NCBI GenBank assembly: GCA_009839725.1
Contig: VXPF01000024.1
Span: 49,754 to 94,774, forward strand
DNA length: 45,021 nucleotides
Direction: 5' to 3'
From: Dehalococcoidia bacterium
GTDB taxonomy: Bacteria; Chloroflexota; Dehalococcoidia; Tepidiformales; Tepidiformaceae
Shown piece after piece: positions 8,171-16,505 of this stretch (the stretch's first letter is position 1; the number at the start of each line of letters is the position of its first letter). Below the pieces are notes generated by a model. That model saw only the letters and a program-made list of their open reading frames with translations, ran no database searches and was not told where the DNA came from. Both the position numbers and the translations under genes were made by a program.

Positions 8171-9679
8171 GTGCTCAACAAGGTTCTGGTTGCCAACCGC
8201 GGAGAGATCGCATTGCGGGTCGTGCGAGGTCTGCACGACCTCGGCATCACCTCGGTTGCCATCTACTCCGAGGTCGACCGCCTCTCTCGCCATGTGCGCT
8301 ACGCCGATGAGGCCTATCTCATCGGCCCCCCCGTGGCCGCGGAGAGCTACCTCAACGCCGAGCGGATTATCGATGTCGCCACCGCCTGCGGCGCCGACGC
8401 AATCCACCCCGGGTACGGCTTCCTCGCCGAGAACTCGGCCTTCGCCGAGGCGTGTGAGGAAGCGGGGCTGACCTTCATTGGTCCCTCTGCCGCCGCCATG
8501 CGCCTCCTGGGCGATAAGAACGCTGCCCGCTCCCTGGCCGCCAGCGTGGGCGTCCCCGTCGTACCCGGCACCGACCCCCTGGAGTCTCTCGACGACGCTC
8601 CCCGGCTGGCGGAGGAGATCGGCTATCCCATCGCCATCAAGGCGGCCGCCGGCGGCGGCGGCCGCGGTATCCGTTTCGTCGAGCGCGAGGAAGACCTTCC
8701 CCGCGCCCTCGAGCTCGCGCGCCGCGAGGCCATCGCCGCGTTCAAGGACGGCTCCCTCTACCTCGAGAAGCAGATGCAGAACGTGCGCCACATCGAGGTC
8801 CAGGTGATCGCCGATACCTTCGGCAACGTGATCCCCCTGGGCGAGCGCGAGTGCTCCATCCAGCGCCGCCACCAGAAGATCATCGAGGAGACCCCCTCCG
8901 TGGCCGTCGGCCCTGAACTCCGCCGCGCCCTCAACCGGGCGGCCGTGCGCATCACTCGCGCAGCCGGCTACCGCAGCGCCGGCACGGTCGAGTTCCTCCT
9001 CACGCCCGGCGGGGACTACTACTTCCTGGAGGTAAACGCCCGCCTCCAGGTCGAGCATCCCGTGACCGAGATGACCACCGGCGTTGACCTGGTGAAGGAC
9101 CAGATCCTCGTCGCCAGCGGCGAGGAGCTGGCTTACGACGAGAGCGATCTCCTCACCCGCGGCTGGGCCATCGAGTGCCGCATTGTCGCCGAGGATCCAC
9201 AGAACAACTTCCTCCCCTCGGTCGGGCGCGTCGTCTTCTCGCGCGAACCTGCCGGACCCGGCATCCGTGTCGAGAGCGCCCTTCACGACGGATACGAGGT
9301 GACCCGCTTCTACGACTCGCTTCTCGCCAAGGTGACCGCCTGGGGCTCGGACCGGGAGGACGCCCGCGCACGCATGCTCCGCGCGCTTCGCGAGTCCCGG
9401 GTGGTCGGCGTCGCCACCAATATTCCCTTCCTGCTCGAAATCCTGAACATGCCGGAATTCGTCGAGGGTAGCCTCGACACCGACTTCCTCGACCGGCACG
9501 AGGTCATCGCCGAGCAGTCCGAGGAGCCACTGCGGGAGGCGGCCGCCATCGCGGCTCTCCTCACCCTCACCGGCGAGGGGCGCTCGTCTGCTTCCCTCGC
9601 CCCGGCCGGGGCGCCGGCGCGAGGCGTATCCGCCTGGCGGCAGCAGCAAGCGATGGGACGATGGCCGAAAAGTATCTGA
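8171..9679 (+). CDS. accC: biotin carboxylase subunit of acyl-CoA carboxylase
   Basis: This enzyme carboxylates the biotin of the carrier protein using ATP and bicarbonate, for acetyl-CoA or propionyl-CoA carboxylase. The N-terminal MLNKVLVANRGEIALRVVRG is typical. The ATP-grasp glycine loop AAAGGGGRG lies near residues 158-166, ERECSIQRRHQK near 220, and the catalytic VNARLQVEHPVTE near 288. The length of 502 exceeds the usual 445-450, with about 50 extra residues at the C-terminus. It starts at GTG with AGGAGAG upstream. The biotin carrier gene overlaps its last 19 bases. The carboxyltransferase is not in the window, so the acyl-CoA substrate is undecided. Confidence 0.93.
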   Translation: MLNKVLVANRGEIALRVVRGLHDLGITSVAIYSEVDRLSRHVRYADEAYLIGPPVAAESYLNAERIIDVATACGADAIHPGYGFLAENSAFAEACEEAGLTFIGPSAAAMRLLGDKNAARSLAASVGVPVVPGTDPLESLDDAPRLAEEIGYPIAIKAAAGGGGRGIRFVEREEDLPRALELARREAIAAFKDGSLYLEKQMQNVRHIEVQVIADTFGNVIPLGERECSIQRRHQKIIEETPSVAVGPELRRALNRAAVRITRAAGYRSAGTVEFLLTPGGDYYFLEVNARLQVEHPVTEMTTGVDLVKDQILVASGEELAYDESDLLTRGWAIECRIVAEDPQNNFLPSVGRVVFSREPAGPGIRVESALHDGYEVTRFYDSLLAKVTAWGSDREDARARMLRALRESRVVGVATNIPFLLEILNMPEFVEGSLDTDFLDRHEVIAEQSEEPLREAAAIAALLTLTGEGRSSASLAPAGAPARGVSAWRQQQAMGRWPKSI

Positions 9680-10206
9680 TCCAGGTCAACGAGAGCCTCC
9701 TTGAGGGCGAAATCGAACACTCCAACGGGCGCGGTGAGGCGCGTGTGCGCTTCGGTCCCGACAGTGAGTGGCAAGCGGCCGACCTGCATCACGTCCGTGC
9801 CGGTCTCCACGTCGTCATGCTCGACAACCGCCCGGTCGAGCTCTATATCGAGCGGAGTGGCAGCGGAGTCGATGTCACCATCGGACGGCGTACCTACCAC
9901 ATCCAGATTGCGCGCGGTCGCCGGGCTGCCACCATGGCTGCGAGCATTGATGCGGCCAGCGACGGCTTCGCCCGCATCCGCGCTCCCATGACGGGTACCG
10001 TGCTCGAGGTCCGGGCCGCTCCGGGCGATGAGGTGGAGGCCGGCGATGTCCTCGTCGTCATCGAATCGATGAAGATGAACAACGAGCTTCGCGCTCCCGC
10101 CGCCGGCGTCGTCGAGCGTATCGACGCCACTGTCGACGCGCAGGTGGAGGAAGGCCAGGAGCTGGTCGCCATCCGCGCCGCCGAGGCGAAGAACGGTTCA
10201 GGCTGA
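9661..10206 (+). CDS. accB: biotin carboxyl carrier protein, PCC-alpha C-terminal type
   Basis: This 181-residue protein carries the biotin for the carboxylase just upstream. The C-terminal biotinyl domain has the modification motif ESMKM, with the biotinylated lysine near residue 138, followed by NNELRAPAAGVVERI. The first 100 residues do not resemble the Pro/Ala-rich linker of classic AccB. They look like the BT-type linker domain of propionyl- or pyruvate-carboxylase alpha chains. The pair therefore looks like an alpha chain split into two genes, overlapping by 19 bases in different frames. BirA at 39710 would be the biotin-attaching enzyme. Confidence 0.88.
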   Translation: MAEKYLIQVNESLLEGEIEHSNGRGEARVRFGPDSEWQAADLHHVRAGLHVVMLDNRPVELYIERSGSGVDVTIGRRTYHIQIARGRRAATMAASIDAASDGFARIRAPMTGTVLEVRAAPGDEVEAGDVLVVIESMKMNNELRAPAAGVVERIDATVDAQVEEGQELVAIRAAEAKNGSG

Positions 10207-10219
10207 ATCGGCTTTACCG

Positions 10220-10250
10220 TTGAGACCCGTGATCTGTTGAATCGTATGAT
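10220..10250 (+). promoter_or_regulatory. probable promoter of SRP RNA
   Basis: TTGAGA at 10220-10225 and TATGAT at 10245-10250, 19 bases apart, are the best sigma-70-like pair near this RNA. They predict a transcription start near 10257, shortly before the conserved SRP RNA sequence. Confidence 0.5.
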
Positions 10251-10257
10251 TTGGTGA

Positions 10258-10546
10258 CGTACGGTACGCGCCCGGCCGTGCTAGGCGGGGAGCTAGCGGT
10301 GCCCTGTAACCCGCAAACCGCTCAAGCGGGGCTTAATTCCCGTCCGAGGGGTCGTCTCTCCGGGGACTGCCTTCGCAAAGCGGCGTTGACGATCTGGTCC
10401 TGCGCGGCGGAGCACTACGAACCTGGTCAGGTCCGGAAGGAAGCAGCCATAAGTAGAACGCTCCGGGCGCCGCAGAGTAGCCGGGTCCGAGCTGGCTCGC
10501 GCGGTGCAAGCCTGGGTTTCATTCCGAAGACGGGTGCACGGTCGTT
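10258..10546 (+). ncRNA. ffs: signal recognition particle RNA, large bacterial type
   Basis: SRP RNA is the scaffold of the particle that delivers nascent membrane proteins to the translocon. The Ffh-binding domain IV tip GGTCAGGTCCGGAAGGAAGC at about 10424-10443 is diagnostic. Upstream lie the Alu-domain segments CCGTGCTAGGCGGGGAG and GCGGTGCCCTGTAACC, as in Bacillus-type 6S scRNA. GGTGCACGG near 10533-10541 pairs with CCGTGC at 10276-10281, closing the RNA. Length is about 270-290 nt, so this is the large form with an Alu domain, not the 4.5S form. The exact ends are inferred from the pairing and the promoter. Confidence 0.92.
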
Positions 10547-10580
10547 GTAAAATCGCGCCTGCCGCGAGGGAGGGGTGCAC

Positions 10581-12086
10581 ATGGCACGCAGCCTGCCCCG
10601 ACCACGCCCCCCCATCGAGACCGAGCTCGCGATCGGGCGCCCCTTCCCCACGTTCGACGTCATCGACTACTCCCGCTCGACGCGGGGTCGGCGGCATGCC
10701 ACCGCCATTCTCGTCGTCGCCGTTCTGGTGGTCCTTGCCTTCCAGGTCTTTCCCCTCCGCGATGTCACCCTCGTCGCCGGAGACAAGACGGTCCAGGTGC
10801 GCTCGACGTTCGGGGACCAGGAGGCGGCCCTTGATGCCGCCGCCGTCGAGCTCGCCCCCGGTGACCGCCTGCACGTTGCCCGCACGGGTGACCAGTCCGC
10901 CGTTGCCGTACAGCGCGCCACCCCCCTCGTGGTCGTGGTGGACGGCGCCGAGATCGAGGTGCGCACGACGGCGCGAACCATCGCCGGCGCCCTCGCGCTC
11001 GCCGACGTCGAGGTGCGCGACCGCGATCGCATCTTCGTGGCGGGAACCCGCACGGCCCCCGAGGCCGAACTCGGCGGCGTCGTGGCCGGGGCTGTCGTCG
11101 CCTCCGCCGAAGGGCAGCCGGTTCGCATCGAGGTGGTCAGGGCTCTCCCGTCACTCCCCTCCGCGGGAACGCCCCCTGGAGACCCCCTCGCGGGCCCGTC
11201 CTCGCAGTTGCCGGCGCTGGAAGGCGCCGGCGGGAACCCCGTCCTTACCGTCCTCACCGACCCGTTCCCTTCGACCTACTTCGGAGACTCTGGTCCCGAG
11301 ATGCAGATCCTGTCCGATGCCCTCCGGGACCTTCCCAGCCTGCTCCTGGTCAACCTCAACGTCGGTGGCAGGGCGGAGGTCGTCGGCACCCACGCAGCCA
11401 CCGTAGGGGCGATCCTCGAATCCCTCGGGATCGAGCTGGGTGAGCACGACCGCATCTCCCACCCCCTCGATGCGCCCCTCACTCACGACATGGAGCTCGT
11501 CGTTCTGAGGGTGGAGAAGGTGATCGAGGACTACCGCGAGTACACCCCGGCCACGATGCAGTGGCGCGACGACCACACGCTCCCTCCCGGTGAGGTGCGG
11601 GTGGTGGAAGGCACACCCGGCGAGGTGCGTGTGTGGGAGGAGGTCGTCTACGAGAACGGCGCCGAGGTCTCCCGCGACCCCCATTCGGCCGTGATCGTGT
11701 CCAAGCCGGTCGCCGGGGAGTATCTCCGCGGTCCCGTTGCCGAGGACGGCGTTTCTCCCGTCGTCGTCGATGACTACGACGGCCCCTACCGGGAGCGGCT
11801 GCGCGTGTGGGCCACCTGGTACAACGCCACGCACGGATGGGCGCCGCCCGGCGATCCCGCCTACGGCATCACCTTTAGCGGCGTCCCCCTCGAGTACGGC
11901 ATCTGCGCGGTCGACCCCGACTACATTCCCCTCGGAACACGGTTCTACGTTCCCGGCTACGGCGAGTGCCTCGCCGCCGACACGGGCGGCCTCATTAACG
12001 GCTACGACGTCGACCTCGGCTTCCCCGAGGGCCACGCCCCAGAGCCCTGGCACACCGGCTACGTCCACATCTACATCCTCGACTGA
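10581..12086 (+). CDS. Rpf/YabE-like protein with DUF348, G5 and 3D domains
   Basis: A cell-surface protein of the RpfB/YabE type, thought to act on peptidoglycan. After a basic N-terminus, residues 41-57 form one membrane anchor. DUF348-like repeats follow (for example VTLVAGDKTVQVRSTFGD and VVVVDGAEIEVRTTARTI). A G5-like domain spans roughly 308-372, and a C-terminal 3D (three-Asp) domain from about 405 begins ATWYNATHGWAPP and includes CAVDPDYIPLGTRFYVPGYG and ADTGG. I chose ATG 10581 over GTG 10575 because GGGAGG at 10568-10573 is better spaced for it. TAAAAT at 10548-10553 may be a -10. The position before ksgA matches Firmicutes yabE. The exact activity is unknown. Confidence 0.85.
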   Translation: MARSLPRPRPPIETELAIGRPFPTFDVIDYSRSTRGRRHATAILVVAVLVVLAFQVFPLRDVTLVAGDKTVQVRSTFGDQEAALDAAAVELAPGDRLHVARTGDQSAVAVQRATPLVVVVDGAEIEVRTTARTIAGALALADVEVRDRDRIFVAGTRTAPEAELGGVVAGAVVASAEGQPVRIEVVRALPSLPSAGTPPGDPLAGPSSQLPALEGAGGNPVLTVLTDPFPSTYFGDSGPEMQILSDALRDLPSLLLVNLNVGGRAEVVGTHAATVGAILESLGIELGEHDRISHPLDAPLTHDMELVVLRVEKVIEDYREYTPATMQWRDDHTLPPGEVRVVEGTPGEVRVWEEVVYENGAEVSRDPHSAVIVSKPVAGEYLRGPVAEDGVSPVVVDDYDGPYRERLRVWATWYNATHGWAPPGDPAYGITFSGVPLEYGICAVDPDYIPLGTRFYVPGYGECLAADTGGLINGYDVDLGFPEGHAPEPWHTGYVHIYILD

Positions 12087-12102
12087 CCCTCGCCCGCGGG
12101 CC

Positions 12103-12108
12103 TACCAT
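12103..12108 (+). promoter_or_regulatory. -10-like hexamer before ksgA
   Basis: TACCAT, identical to the hexamer before the HEAT-repeat gene, is followed by six bases and the ksgA ATG. TCGACT at 12079-12084 may be a -35 with an 18-base spacer. There is no SD, so a leaderless mRNA is predicted. Confidence 0.4.
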
Positions 12109-12114
12109 CGCGAT

Positions 12115-12936
12115 ATGAGTGCGAAGTCCCGGGGGCCGCGCGCCCGCAAGGCGCTGGGCCAGCACTTCCTCGTCGATACCGGTGTCCTGGCCGACATCGC
12201 CGCTACCCTGCGCCCTCCGCCCGGGGGCGTCCTGCTCGAGATCGGCGCCGGAACCGGTCAGCTCACCGAAACCCTGCTGGAAGCCGGCCACGAGGTCGTC
12301 GCCCTCGAGATCGAGGCGCGCCTGCTCGACCATCTGCGCCGGCGCTTCGCCGAACGTGAACGCCTCACGCTCGTCGAGGGCGATGCCCGCATTCTCGACC
12401 TGGCCGAGGTCCTGCCCGCTGGACGCCCCTTCAGCGTCGTCGGGAACCTCCCCTACTTCGCCGCCAACCCCATCATCCGCCACCTCCTCGAAGGCCGGCC
12501 TCTGCCCACCGAGCTCGTGGTCATGGTGCAGCGTGAAGTCGCGCGGGAGATCACCGCCCGGCCGGGCAAGCTCTCGCTCCTCGGCATCTCGGTGCAGAAC
12601 TACGCGGTTCCTGAGGCGCTCTTCGAGGTGCCGCCGATCGCCTTCGACCCTCCCCCCGCCGTCCACTCTGCCGTGGTGCGCCTCACCCTGCGCGAGACGC
12701 CCCTGGTTCCGCCCGCCCGGACCGAGGCCTTCTTCCAGCTCGTGTCGGGGGCCTTCCGCAACCCCCGCAAGCAGATCCACAACGCTCTCGCCCGCGCGCC
12801 GGGCCACGTCCCCGATGCCGTCCTCCCCGCCCTCGCCGCCGCCGGCATCGACTCCCACCGCCGTCCCGAGACGCTCGCCATCGAGGAGTGGCTCGCCCTG
12901 CTCGACGCCTTCGAAGTGGCAACGCCCCATGCCTGA
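12115..12936 (+). CDS. rsmA: 16S rRNA (adenine1518/1519-N6) dimethyltransferase
   Basis: RsmA (KsgA) dimethylates two adjacent adenines in the 16S rRNA 3' hairpin late in 30S assembly. The 273-residue protein starts with the typical KALGQHFLVD near residues 12-21. It has the SAM-binding motif LEIGAGTGQLTE at 41-52 and the catalytic NLPYFAANPI near 111-120. VQREVAREITARPGK and a C-terminal helical domain with AFRNPRKQIHNAL complete the family. ATG 12115 lies six bases after TACCAT with no SD. The stop overlaps the ispE start region by 8 bases, as in the common ksgA-ispE pairing. Confidence 0.95.
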   Translation: MSAKSRGPRARKALGQHFLVDTGVLADIAATLRPPPGGVLLEIGAGTGQLTETLLEAGHEVVALEIEARLLDHLRRRFAERERLTLVEGDARILDLAEVLPAGRPFSVVGNLPYFAANPIIRHLLEGRPLPTELVVMVQREVAREITARPGKLSLLGISVQNYAVPEALFEVPPIAFDPPPAVHSAVVRLTLRETPLVPPARTEAFFQLVSGAFRNPRKQIHNALARAPGHVPDAVLPALAAAGIDSHRRPETLAIEEWLALLDAFEVATPHA

Positions 12937-13804
12937 GGAGCTCTTTGCCCTCGCCCCCGCCAAGGTCAACCTCACGCTCGAGGTGGGCGCCGCCCGCGCC
13001 GATGGCTACCACGAGCTTGCCAGCGTCCTCCAGACCCTTGCCCTGGCCGACGAGGTTACCCTGCGCCCTGCCTCCACGCCGTCGATGCAAGTCGCCGGAC
13101 CCTTCGCGGCCGGTACGCCTGAGGATGCCGGCAACCTCGCCTGGCGCGCCGTCGATGCACTGGCCAGCGTCCTCGGCCGGGAGCCGCAGCCGTTCCACAT
13201 CCGCATCGTGAAGCACATCCCCGCTGCCGGCGGCCTTGGTGGGGGCGCCTCCGATGCCGCTACCGTGCTCCGCCTGCTCGCCCGCCGCTGGCCCGATGCC
13301 GGCGAGGAGGCGCTCGCAACCGCTGCCGCCGCCGTCGGCAGCGACGAGCCCTTCCTGCTGGCGGGGGGGACCGCCCTCGTGGAGGGTCGCGGCGAGCGCG
13401 TCACACCCCTCCGCGATCTCCCCGAGCACGGCGTCGTGCTCTTCATCCCGCCCGATACCCTCCCCAACAAGACCGCGACCCTGTTCGCCGCCCTCGATCG
13501 CGACGGCCAGGTCGATGAGCCGGCCGTGAGCAGGTCGCTTGCCGGGCGGTTGCCCGTACGCGTCACCGGCGCCGACCTCTACAACAGCTTCGAGCGCGTC
13601 GCCTTCGACTGCTTCCCCGGCCTCGCGGAGCTCTGGGAGCGGCTCGAAGCGCGCACGGGCGAGGCCGTCCGCCTCGCCGGCGCCGGCCCCACCCTGTTCT
13701 GGATCGGCCCGGCCGAGTCGGTTGACGCTGTGGTCGGGGCGGCCGAAGGGGTCGGCTGCACCGTCATCCCCACCGCGACGGCCGGTTCGCTATGGAGGCG
13801 CTAG
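12929..13804 (+). CDS. ispE: 4-diphosphocytidyl-2-C-methyl-D-erythritol kinase
   Basis: IspE is a GHMP kinase that phosphorylates the 2-hydroxyl of CDP-methylerythritol in the MEP isoprenoid pathway, so this organism probably uses MEP. The 291-residue product begins with APAKVNLTLEVGAARADGYH, the substrate-binding N-terminus. The ATP-binding glycine loop PAAGGLGGGASDAAT lies near residues 98-112. The C-terminal RLAGAGPTLFWIG is the third GHMP motif. The ATG lies inside the end of rsmA (8-base overlap), and the gene overlaps the next membrane-protein gene by 13 bases. UppS at 35900 uses the end products of this pathway. Confidence 0.93.
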   Translation: MPEELFALAPAKVNLTLEVGAARADGYHELASVLQTLALADEVTLRPASTPSMQVAGPFAAGTPEDAGNLAWRAVDALASVLGREPQPFHIRIVKHIPAAGGLGGGASDAATVLRLLARRWPDAGEEALATAAAAVGSDEPFLLAGGTALVEGRGERVTPLRDLPEHGVVLFIPPDTLPNKTATLFAALDRDGQVDEPAVSRSLAGRLPVRVTGADLYNSFERVAFDCFPGLAELWERLEARTGEAVRLAGAGPTLFWIGPAESVDAVVGAAEGVGCTVIPTATAGSLWRR

Positions 13805-14205
13805 TCGCCGGCGCTATCGCCGGGTACGTGATGGCCATGCTCACCAGCGTGGCCGTCGCCTACGTCGTCTTTGGCGCCCGTGATGCCGAGGTTGTCGAGC
13901 GCTGGATCGCCCGCGACGTCTCCGGACCCATCCTCTTCATCCCTATCCTCACGGGCTCCGTGCTGGCCTGGGTCTTCGTCGGGCTCGTCGCTGCCATCAT
14001 CTACGAGGTCGCCGACCTCGGCGCCCAGCCCGACGGCCTCGGGAGCCCGAGCGCCGCCTTCACGATCGTCGCCGTCGTGTTCTCCCTGGCCCCGGCGCTG
14101 CTGCTCGGCATCCTCTGGCCGCGCCTCTGGTGGATGTGGGTCGCTCTCGCGCTGCCCTGCCTTGCCCTCTTCGGCTGGCTTCTGCCTCACCTGGCGGGCC
14201 GATAA
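13792..14205 (+). CDS. uncharacterised four-helix membrane protein
   Basis: I do not recognise a family for this 137-residue protein. It is strongly hydrophobic, with about four predicted membrane helices near residues 3-25, 44-68, 82-104 and 108-132. Short polar loops contain ARDAEVVERWIARD and EVADLGAQPDGLGSPS. It overlaps the 3' end of ispE by 13 bases in another frame, implying co-translation. No charged catalytic motif or signal peptidase site is obvious. Confidence 0.65.
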   Translation: MEALVAGAIAGYVMAMLTSVAVAYVVFGARDAEVVERWIARDVSGPILFIPILTGSVLAWVFVGLVAAIIYEVADLGAQPDGLGSPSAAFTIVAVVFSLAPALLLGILWPRLWWMWVALALPCLALFGWLLPHLAGR

Positions 14206-14251
14206 GATAGCTGGCGCGCTTGTGCCCGGGTTCACGAGCGCGGAGGCGTTC

Positions 14252-14965
14252 GTGGGCGGCACCATCGTTGATATGCACCTGCACACCACCCGCGGTGCGT
14301 CCGACTCCATGCTCGATCCGGAAGACCTCATCGAAGAGGCGAACCGCATCGGCCTTACCGGCGTCAACATCACCGAGCACGACCGCATGTGGGAGTCCTG
14401 GGACCTCAAACCCTTCCGCAAGGCCCACCCCGAGATCTTCATCTCGAACGGCATGGAGGTCTCGACCGACATGGGCCACGTCATCGCCGTCGGCCTGCGC
14501 GGCTACGAGGGCGGCATCCGCCGCCTCGAACGCCTGCGCGAGGTTGCCGACGAGCAGGGCGCCTACCTCATCGTGGCCCACCCCTTCCGCCACTTCTTCG
14601 ATCCCGTCCACTTCAAGCGGCAGGGCAAGCCCGCTTTCACCCTGACCCCCGAGGAGGCGGCGAAGCTGCCGGTCTTCCAGCTCGTCGACGCCGTCGAGGT
14701 GCTCAACGGCTGCAACACCCCCCGCGAGAACTACTTCGCCCTCCAGGTCGCGAAGGCGCTCGGGAAGCCCGGCACCGGCGGCTCCGACGCCCACTCGAAC
14801 CAGGGCATCGGCTACTTCAGCGCCCAGTTCGACGAGACCGTCGAGACCCCTGAGCACTTCCTCCGCCTCCTCCACCGCGGCGCCTACAAGCCCGTCAGCG
14901 GCCTTCCCCGGGGCGAGCTCGAGAACTTCTGGGACGCGCCCCCGCCCGAGGAGGTGCCCGCGTGA
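14252..14965 (+). CDS. PHP-domain metal-dependent phosphoesterase
   Basis: This 237-residue protein has a PHP fold, a metal-dependent phosphoesterase barrel. It shows the first metal motif DMHLHT near residues 7-12, TEHDRM near 46-51, the glutamate-bearing NGMEVS near 70-75, VAHPFRHF near 108 and the final GGSDAHS near 175. The exact substrate is unknown; relatives act on nucleotides or on polymerase-associated phosphates. I chose GTG 14252 because GGAGG at 14242-14246 is five bases upstream. GTG 14222 is an alternative that adds ten residues. TAAGAT at 14203-14208 could be a promoter -10. The next gene overlaps its stop by 4 bases. Confidence 0.82.
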   Translation: MGGTIVDMHLHTTRGASDSMLDPEDLIEEANRIGLTGVNITEHDRMWESWDLKPFRKAHPEIFISNGMEVSTDMGHVIAVGLRGYEGGIRRLERLREVADEQGAYLIVAHPFRHFFDPVHFKRQGKPAFTLTPEEAAKLPVFQLVDAVEVLNGCNTPRENYFALQVAKALGKPGTGGSDAHSNQGIGYFSAQFDETVETPEHFLRLLHRGAYKPVSGLPRGELENFWDAPPPEEVPA

Positions 14966-15216
14966 GCGACGTAGTCCGCTGGGAGTACGCGCGCGTCGTC
15001 GTCAGCGGCATGGATCAACCCATCGTCGCGAACTTCAGCCACCGCCCCGAGGACGATCGCGAGTACGGTACGAACGACCTCGCCGAAGCCCTCCGCGATC
15101 TCGGCGACGCCGGCTGGGAGATGGTCTCCGACTCCCGCGTCGAGAACTGGGTCGGCACCCAGCTCGTCTTCCGCGAGATGCTCTACTTCAAGCGCCCACA
15201 CCGGGACGATTCGTGA
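14962..15216 (+). CDS. DUF4177-like small protein
   Basis: This 84-residue soluble protein opens with VRWEYARVVV, has ALRDLGDAGWEMVSD in the middle and ends in MLYFKRP. That is the pattern of DUF4177 proteins (W-E-Y strand, 'LGxxGWE(L/M)V', then a final strand with Lys-Arg-Pro). Function is unknown. Both ends overlap neighbours by 4 bases (GTGA with the PHP gene, GTGA with the CoA transferase), so it sits in a tight translationally coupled unit. Confidence 0.7.
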   Translation: MSDVVRWEYARVVVSGMDQPIVANFSHRPEDDREYGTNDLAEALRDLGDAGWEMVSDSRVENWVGTQLVFREMLYFKRPHRDDS

Positions 15217-16493
15217 GCGACGAGCAGCCCTTCGCCGGGATTACCGTGCTGGAATTCGGCCAGTTCGTGGCCGTGCCCTACGGTGCCCAGCTCCTCGCCG
15301 ATGGAGGGGCCCGTGTCATCAAGATCGAGCCCCTCGAGGGGGAGGCCTCGCGCCACACGGGCTACCGCTGGGGCGACGTCACCCGTCACTTCCTCGCCCG
15401 CAATCGCGGGACCCACTCTCTCCCCCTCGCCCTCCGCCACGAGAAGGCAGCGGCCATCCTCGATGCTCTCCTCGCCAAGACCGACGTCGTCCTGACGAAC
15501 CTCCGCCCCGGCCTCGCCGCCCAGTTCGGACTCGACTACGAGAGCCTCTCCGAGCGCTATCCGCGCATCATCGTCGGGAACGTCACCGCCTTCGGAGAGA
15601 AGGGCCCCGATGCGGGCCTCGCGGGCATGGACCAGGTGGTGCAGGCGCACAGCGGCCTCATGGCCATGAACGGCGGCATGCGCGACGGCCGCCCCATCGC
15701 CGAGGGCTCGCCCATCTCCGACTTCATGTGCGCCGCCCTCCTTGCCTACGGCGTCGCCTCCGCCCTCTACCGGCGCACCAGCACCGGCCGCGGCGGGCGC
15801 GTCGACACCTCGCTCCTCATGTCCGCCCTCATCCTCCAGAACAACCTGCTCATCCGCGTTGAGGACCAGGACGGCGAGACGCACGCAACCTATCTAGACT
15901 GGCTCGCCGGGGCCCGCGCCGGCGGCATGCCCTACGCCGAGCAGGCCGCGCACATGCCCAGCAGCCGCGTCGCGCGCCTCGTCAGCATCTACTACCGCAC
16001 CTTCACGACGAAAGACTCCGCCATCGCCATCGCCTGCCCCAGCGAGGGACTGCGCCGCCGCCTCATGGACGTCGTGGGCCTGGAGGACCCCGCCCTCGAC
16101 CCCGGCCTCCCCCAGGAGGAGCGGCACGCCCTCGACACCGAACTGCGCGACCAGATCGAGGCGCGCTTCGCCTCGGAAACCACGGACTACTGGGAGGGGC
16201 GCCTGCGCGAGGCCGGCATCCCCGTCTCCCGTGTGCGCTTCCCCGCCGAGCTCATCGACAACGAGCAGGCCGCCGCCAACGACCTCTTCATCAACCGCGA
16301 CCATCCCGAGGCGGGCCCCTTCACCGTGCTCGGGAGCGCCCTCAAGCTCGATGAGGGCGGCTTCGCCCCCGCGCCCACCCCTGCTCCCTTCCGCTCCGAG
16401 ACTCGCGACATCCTCGCCTGGGCCGGCCTCCCCAAGGACGTCATCGAGGATGCAGTCGAAGCGGGGGCGGTCGCGGCTCTCGAGCCCGACTGA
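15213..16493 (+). CDS. family III CoA transferase (CaiB/BaiF type)
   Basis: Family III CoA transferases move CoA between carboxylic acids through an aspartyl-CoA anhydride. The 426-residue protein begins with FAGITVLEFGQFVAVPYGAQ, has ARVIKIEPLEGEASR and RNRGTHSLPL, and the motif GLAGMDQVVQAHSG whose aspartate, near residue 140, is the expected catalytic residue. The C-terminal part has the usual AGIPVSRVRFPAEL and NDLFI segments. The acid substrates cannot be told from sequence (carnitine, formate/oxalate and bile acid enzymes share the fold). It ends the 13792-16493 run of overlapping genes. Confidence 0.88.
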   Translation: MSDEQPFAGITVLEFGQFVAVPYGAQLLADGGARVIKIEPLEGEASRHTGYRWGDVTRHFLARNRGTHSLPLALRHEKAAAILDALLAKTDVVLTNLRPGLAAQFGLDYESLSERYPRIIVGNVTAFGEKGPDAGLAGMDQVVQAHSGLMAMNGGMRDGRPIAEGSPISDFMCAALLAYGVASALYRRTSTGRGGRVDTSLLMSALILQNNLLIRVEDQDGETHATYLDWLAGARAGGMPYAEQAAHMPSSRVARLVSIYYRTFTTKDSAIAIACPSEGLRRRLMDVVGLEDPALDPGLPQEERHALDTELRDQIEARFASETTDYWEGRLREAGIPVSRVRFPAELIDNEQAAANDLFINRDHPEAGPFTVLGSALKLDEGGFAPAPTPAPFRSETRDILAWAGLPKDVIEDAVEAGAVAALEPD

Positions 16494-16505
16494 GGCAGCG
16501 CCCGC

